Shown in pieces: positions 59,500 to 64,000 of a stretch of DNA of 64,000 bases. A model generated the notes under the pieces. It ran no database searches. It had not been told where the DNA came from and saw only the letters and a list, made by a program, of their open reading frames with translations. Source of the stretch: Epinephelus fuscoguttatus (lineage: Eukaryota; Chordata; Actinopteri; Perciformes; Serranidae). How positions within the stretch are numbered: position 1 is the stretch's first letter; each line of letters starts with the position of its first letter. Both the position numbers and the translations under genes were made by a program. The stretch lies in contig NC_064770.1 in NCBI RefSeq assembly GCF_011397635.1, positions 22,128,200 to 22,192,199 on the forward strand, read 5' to 3'.

Positions 59500-62400
59500 T
59501 TATTCCATGGAAAAACTGAAGTGTAAAAACATCAGTTCACTAATTCATGGGTAAGGATGAGTATTGGTAGTCTATACCTTTAAGGTACCAACTGAAATAA
59601 CCCAGTAACCTCGTATCCTAGTAGTATTGAAACATCTCCAGTCAAAAGATACCCGCATTCATTCATTTTTGCACCAGGGATTTGATCCCGGACCATCCCA
59701 GCTCAGATCTGCAAACTTTCTTTTGCTGCAGTCGCAAAAACCTCTCTCTTCCTGACGTCAGCTCAACGTCTGCCCAGTATGTTTTGACACTGAAATAAAA
59801 AAACAAGCAAACAGGCGTTCACAAGGACGGCTATGTATTTCTTCCTGTTTTCAAAAGCTGTGGACGATTGACGTAGCAAGCAGCAGCGGCTAACATCGAT
59901 ATCGCAACATAGCGCCGTGCTATTAAACAGTCCCAACAAACTCACACTGACACTGAAATGGCTAGACTTTGTCTATGTCAATAAACCCCTTAATGATCTG
60001 CAGGTAACGTTAGACATGTGATGCTAACAGTTAGCCCTGTCACTGTGTACATGCGGCTGGTCGAACTCTCCCTGGCTCAGAGCTCACACTCCTGCAGCAG
60101 CAGCTACAACTCATACAGTCTGTGGTGTGGTGAAGTCGAGCCCAGTGTGCCGACAGAGTTGACAGTTGAGTTCCCTAAAATGTCAGACAGCATGGCTACT
60201 TCACGCTACTACATTTAAATGATGAGTATCAAAGTACTCTACTGGTATTGGAATCACTTTGAAGGTACTGGTATTGGTAATGGTAGCGCAGTTTTTTTAA
60301 ACAATACCCAGTCCTGTTCATGGAGGGGTTATTTGTTCGACTATTTAGTTGCTCTGAGCAGTTGTCGGGCAACCACCAACACTCCAGGAAGTTACGTGTC
60401 CCAGCCAAGAAATAGTTTGACACAATTCTCTTCATAAATGGCTTTTACACTTTGTTTTTCTACTAATTAAACAAGTAAGATATAATATGTTAATTACTGA
60501 GTTTTAGAGGTGCTGGTAAGTGGAATGTTTCCGATGAACGAAGCCATGCTTCTCATCTAACTCACTGCAAGACAGTGGATAAGTGTATTTCCCAAAATGT
60601 CACACTGTTTTTTAAAGCTTCTTTAGGTTAACATATACTGTAAAGCAACAACAAAGTGTCAAACAAATCATCTTAATTTCATATAAAACAAGTCACCGGA
60701 TTTATTAAGACACCTGCTCGACTGAAGTGCATCTGCAGAGTGTAATTTGTTGCTCTGTGTTACACCAGTTTCAGTTCAGTCTGACCAGTCAAACACTGGA
60801 CACCGAAGAAGGATTTCATCTGATCCAATCAGAGACAAGAAACAGATGAGCAGTGACATAGTGACACCCCTGCAGAGGAAAAACAGACCCGTTCTCACTT
60901 CAAAGAGCAAGGGGGATGCTTTTAAAAATCACACCGGCAATAAACTACAACAGAAGTTCATCGCTTTTCCACGACATGAAAGGGATTTTTAAAGTTACGT
61001 CTCCTCGAGTGGTTCCCTCTCTCCGCTCTGCCCCTAAACAAAGTTCATATCAGTGGAGGGTTGGCGCATGGCGCTGAGGCTGTTTACATGGGAGGTGTTA
61101 CCATGGGAGCGGTCAAATTATTTACATTTCAAAGAGAGAGGACAACATGCTGCTGTTTAATGTAAGGGAAAAAGACATAATTCGAAAATGGCACCATTCA
61201 AAAATGTAACAACTTAATATGATGTCTTTGAATAAAAGGGCTATCTTTTTGATGTCTTTTATCCTGTTACCCTTCGGCGGAATTGACAGAAATGAAAATG
61301 ACAAATATGCCGAGGACTCTTGTAATCAGTGGACTTTACCTTGGCATGAGAGCAAACAACATCTCAGAGAGAGCAGCTGAAACCCTGCTCCCTTGCATGA
61401 CTAATTGAAGTGATTACAGAGGGGACATGAAAGAGGTGTCCTGTCCCGTCAACTAAACAAGTGCGTTATGTGAACTCTTCACTCGTCCACGAGGATAAAT
61501 ATGAAAACAAAGACAATACCGACGCAGGTGTAGAGTTACACATAATGTGCACAGAGCGAAGACAGACAAAAGTTGTCACCTGAAGGAAGCTGTCCAGCAG
61601 GTTGTCAAAGTCTGACTCTCCTGTCATGAAAGGACACAGCGGGCAGATCATAGGCACTGTACTGACTGCTACTGTCATTTTACTCTGCACTGTTTCTCCA
61701 CAACCAAAGCTGTTGCTGACATTTTATGTCACGTGGAATAGCGTGGTGCAGACAAACAGGAGCAGGCCGAAAAGGTGACAGGTGACAAAGCCTGCAGTCG
61801 ATAGCTGTGACTGAAATTAGAGCAGAATCCTGAGCAGTTGCAGCTCCCTCCTGAGGCAGCTGTTTGAAACAACATAAAGCTGCTTGACACATCCCATATT
61901 TTCATTTTAGGTTCAGGATCAGGAAATTACCAAGTGCTTCAATAGGAACTTTCAGAGGTGCTTATTGAGAGAGTATTATGTCTGTAGTGGGGCATGTGGA
62001 GGGCTGCAGTCCTGCAGGATTTTTGGATTTGCATGCACCAAGTATAGATTAATACTCATCAGCACTTTGGCTTAGAAAGTTAATGTACATTCGTGTTGCT
62101 AAAATGTGCTGTTGAGTACAAACAATGTGCAGACATCAATGATGGACCAAGTGATTTAACTGATTGTTGTTATTCTGATATACTCAATAATAATAGTTTA
62201 AACCAGAGGGGAGAAACCCACCTGCAGTAGGGACAAGTTGGAATGAAAAAACAATTTAATGTTTAACATCTTCTGTATCTTCTCTCCTGTTCAAATTCAT
62301 TCTCAAATGATGTGAGCCGAGAATCATCTGGGTGTGAAATGAGGAGCAGCGGCACATACAGAAACATCAGCCTTCCGAGCAACCGTCATTCACTCTCGTG

Positions 62401-63540
62401 TTCATTTTTACTCTGACGCATTCCATGGCTTCCTTTGATTCCCGCTCTCTTCATATGTGGCAGTCACTCTGTGCTGAAAGAGAAATTAGAGGTAAAGATG
62501 ACAAAAGCATTCTGCAAATTACAAGGCTTTGTGTTTACTATTCTGAGCTCAAACATGACATTCAGTCCAGCAGCATGCTGGTCTTTTGGCTTTTTTCTTC
62601 GCTTCAGAAAAAAAAAACAAAAACAAAAAAAACAAAAAAACAAGAAAATACCACAGCCGACTGGAAGTACAGAGTGAAAAAAGAAAGGCCGTAATTACAG
62701 CGGAGGATGAAGAGAGAGAGTGAGTCCCCATCGGGAACTCTCATCTGCTCATCTTCATTTGTCCCTCACATGAGAACGCGGTTGACTCTGGTCTTGTTTA
62801 GCGGAACATGTCAACAGTCATTCCAGTAATGACTATATATGCTGATGTCAGAGTGTTGGGCCCTTGTTCTCTGAAGACTTAAATCCACTCGCTCAGGCTG
62901 ATTTAAACAAAACATGATTATAATAGCTTCGTAACACCATTCTCAAAGACTTAATCAGCTATGACAGTGGGTTTGGCTCACGGGCCAAATGCAGCCTGAA
63001 TATTTACATTTGTTTACATTTTTATGCATGTGAGAATGGATATTATCCGTGCATTCTTGTTGGATGTGATTTTTAAGTCTGCCATCTGGACACAGATGAA
63101 AATGGACTGTCACGTTGACTAAATACTTATTTCAAAGATAAAAGAACATCCGCAGGAAAAATGGCATCTGCAGGAACAAAAAAAAAAAAAAAAAAAAATC
63201 CTCTGAATAACAAAACTCTTTGTGCTCTCCTGTCACTGATGCATGTGTTGAATGATGAGTGTTAAACTCTCTATTTCTACTCTTCTTTGATTCACCCCAC
63301 GCTTTTTCTAATAGACCTCAACAAGTGGCTCCTGCTGGGGAAGTATTAATCTCAACAGCCTTTCTGTCTCCATTTCCCCGTCTCTTCATCATCGCAGACA
63401 GTACAGAACTTGGACTGTTTTACAGCCTTCACTCCAGCAAAACCTCTGAGTGAGTGAAAACAGATAACACTCATTTATCCAGATGCAAACAGACACTGCG
63501 ACTGATGTGAGATTTGAAGGAGGAACTGTGAAAAATCTTT
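59500..63540. other. no gene recognised
   Basis: No supportable gene. The region includes A-rich runs at 62607-62650 and 63178-63197. An open frame at 60747-60992 has no recognisable domain. Confidence 0.4.
63178..63197. repeat. poly(A) tract
   Basis: Twenty or so consecutive A residues. It could be the tail of a retroposed element, but no recognisable body precedes it. Confidence 0.9.
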
Positions 63541-63544
63541 TCAT

Positions 63545-63660
63545 CAAGGGAAAGAGACATGAAGCTACAGCCAGCAGCTGGTTAGCTTAGCTTTACACAA
63601 AATAGCAGGAAACAGCTAGCTTGTATTTGTCACCAACAGTGTAACCTAATAAACAAAATT
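63545..63660. repeat. dispersed fish repeat (MITE-like), partial copy 2
   Basis: Carries 'acatgaagctacagccagca' and 'gctggttagcttagcttta', then 'caggaaacagctagcttgta'. It is a shortened copy of the repeat at 59285-59490. Confidence 0.5.
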
Positions 63661-64000
63661 CACCATTCAGTCAGATGTAAAAAAAATTCTGTAAAGTGTC
63701 AGACTGGAGTGCTACAATGTCCTAAAGCCTGTGAACGAGTTAGCGTTTTAGCACTCCTGGTTCCCTCGTCTCAAACTTAATGGGTTTTTAGTAACAGTAG
63801 ATGCCTGAAATAAGGTCTGTGGTTACACATGCTTAAGAGACTTTCATGTTTTCTTCTACAAGGTAAAATTCAGCAGGGACCCCCCCACCCCTCCGTATCT
63901 TGAAAGAAGACAATGCATGTAACAGGCAGAACTTCACACGGTGTCCCAGAACGTGGACAACCAACACACCCAGGGTACCGTGCACGCTGTATGTTGAAGT

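Overview
The window looks like nuclear DNA from a ray-finned fish, probably a percomorph teleost. Genes are split into many short exons with GT-AG introns. Coding density is low. The repeats (L2-type LINEs, Tc1-like, hAT-like and TTAA-type DNA elements, tRNA-derived SINEs, CA microsatellites) are of kinds I associate with teleosts. The lineage call rests on pattern recognition, not on a search.

Left part (1-27.1 kb) is genic. The first coding exon of a synaptogyrin (syngr2-like) lies on the minus strand at 113-211. It is head-to-head with a complete tmc6 (EVER1 family) gene on the plus strand, whose 18 coding exons span 2135-19165 and give 801 codons. A non-coding last exon and a poly(A) signal follow at 19275-19622. 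Next come four exon-like blocks at 22639-23600 of a small unidentified plus-strand gene with an RRM-like stretch. Then comes a complete five-exon cenpx gene (CENP-X/MHF2, 81 codons) at 24365-27032. Synaptogyrin-2 next to TMC6 matches the order known in other vertebrates. The gene products have unrelated roles: vesicle membrane protein, TMC-family membrane protein, and centromere/Fanconi DNA-repair histone-fold protein.

The introns of tmc6 are crowded with mobile elements. Intron 10 carries an L2-type LINE split by a 2.1 kb palindromic (foldback) element. Intron 17 carries another LINE next to a MITE whose central core is shared with the foldback element. Intron 6 carries a decayed Tc1-like transposase and a minisatellite.

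Right part (27.1-64 kb) has no gene I can establish. One 197-bp exon-like block with good splice sites on the minus strand (30307-30503) suggests that part of this region is intron or flank of a minus-strand gene. The clearest structures are a nested stack at 38715-41259 (a 1613-bp Tc1-like element and a TTAA MITE inside a hAT-like element), a hAT MITE with perfect 8-bp duplications inside a foldback unit (50328-51222), several non-autonomous DNA elements, a tRNA-type SINE and simple repeats.

I found no CRISPR array, operon, rRNA or functional tRNA. I did not find a convincing new biological system. The most unusual structure is the pair of different transposons that share one palindromic core.
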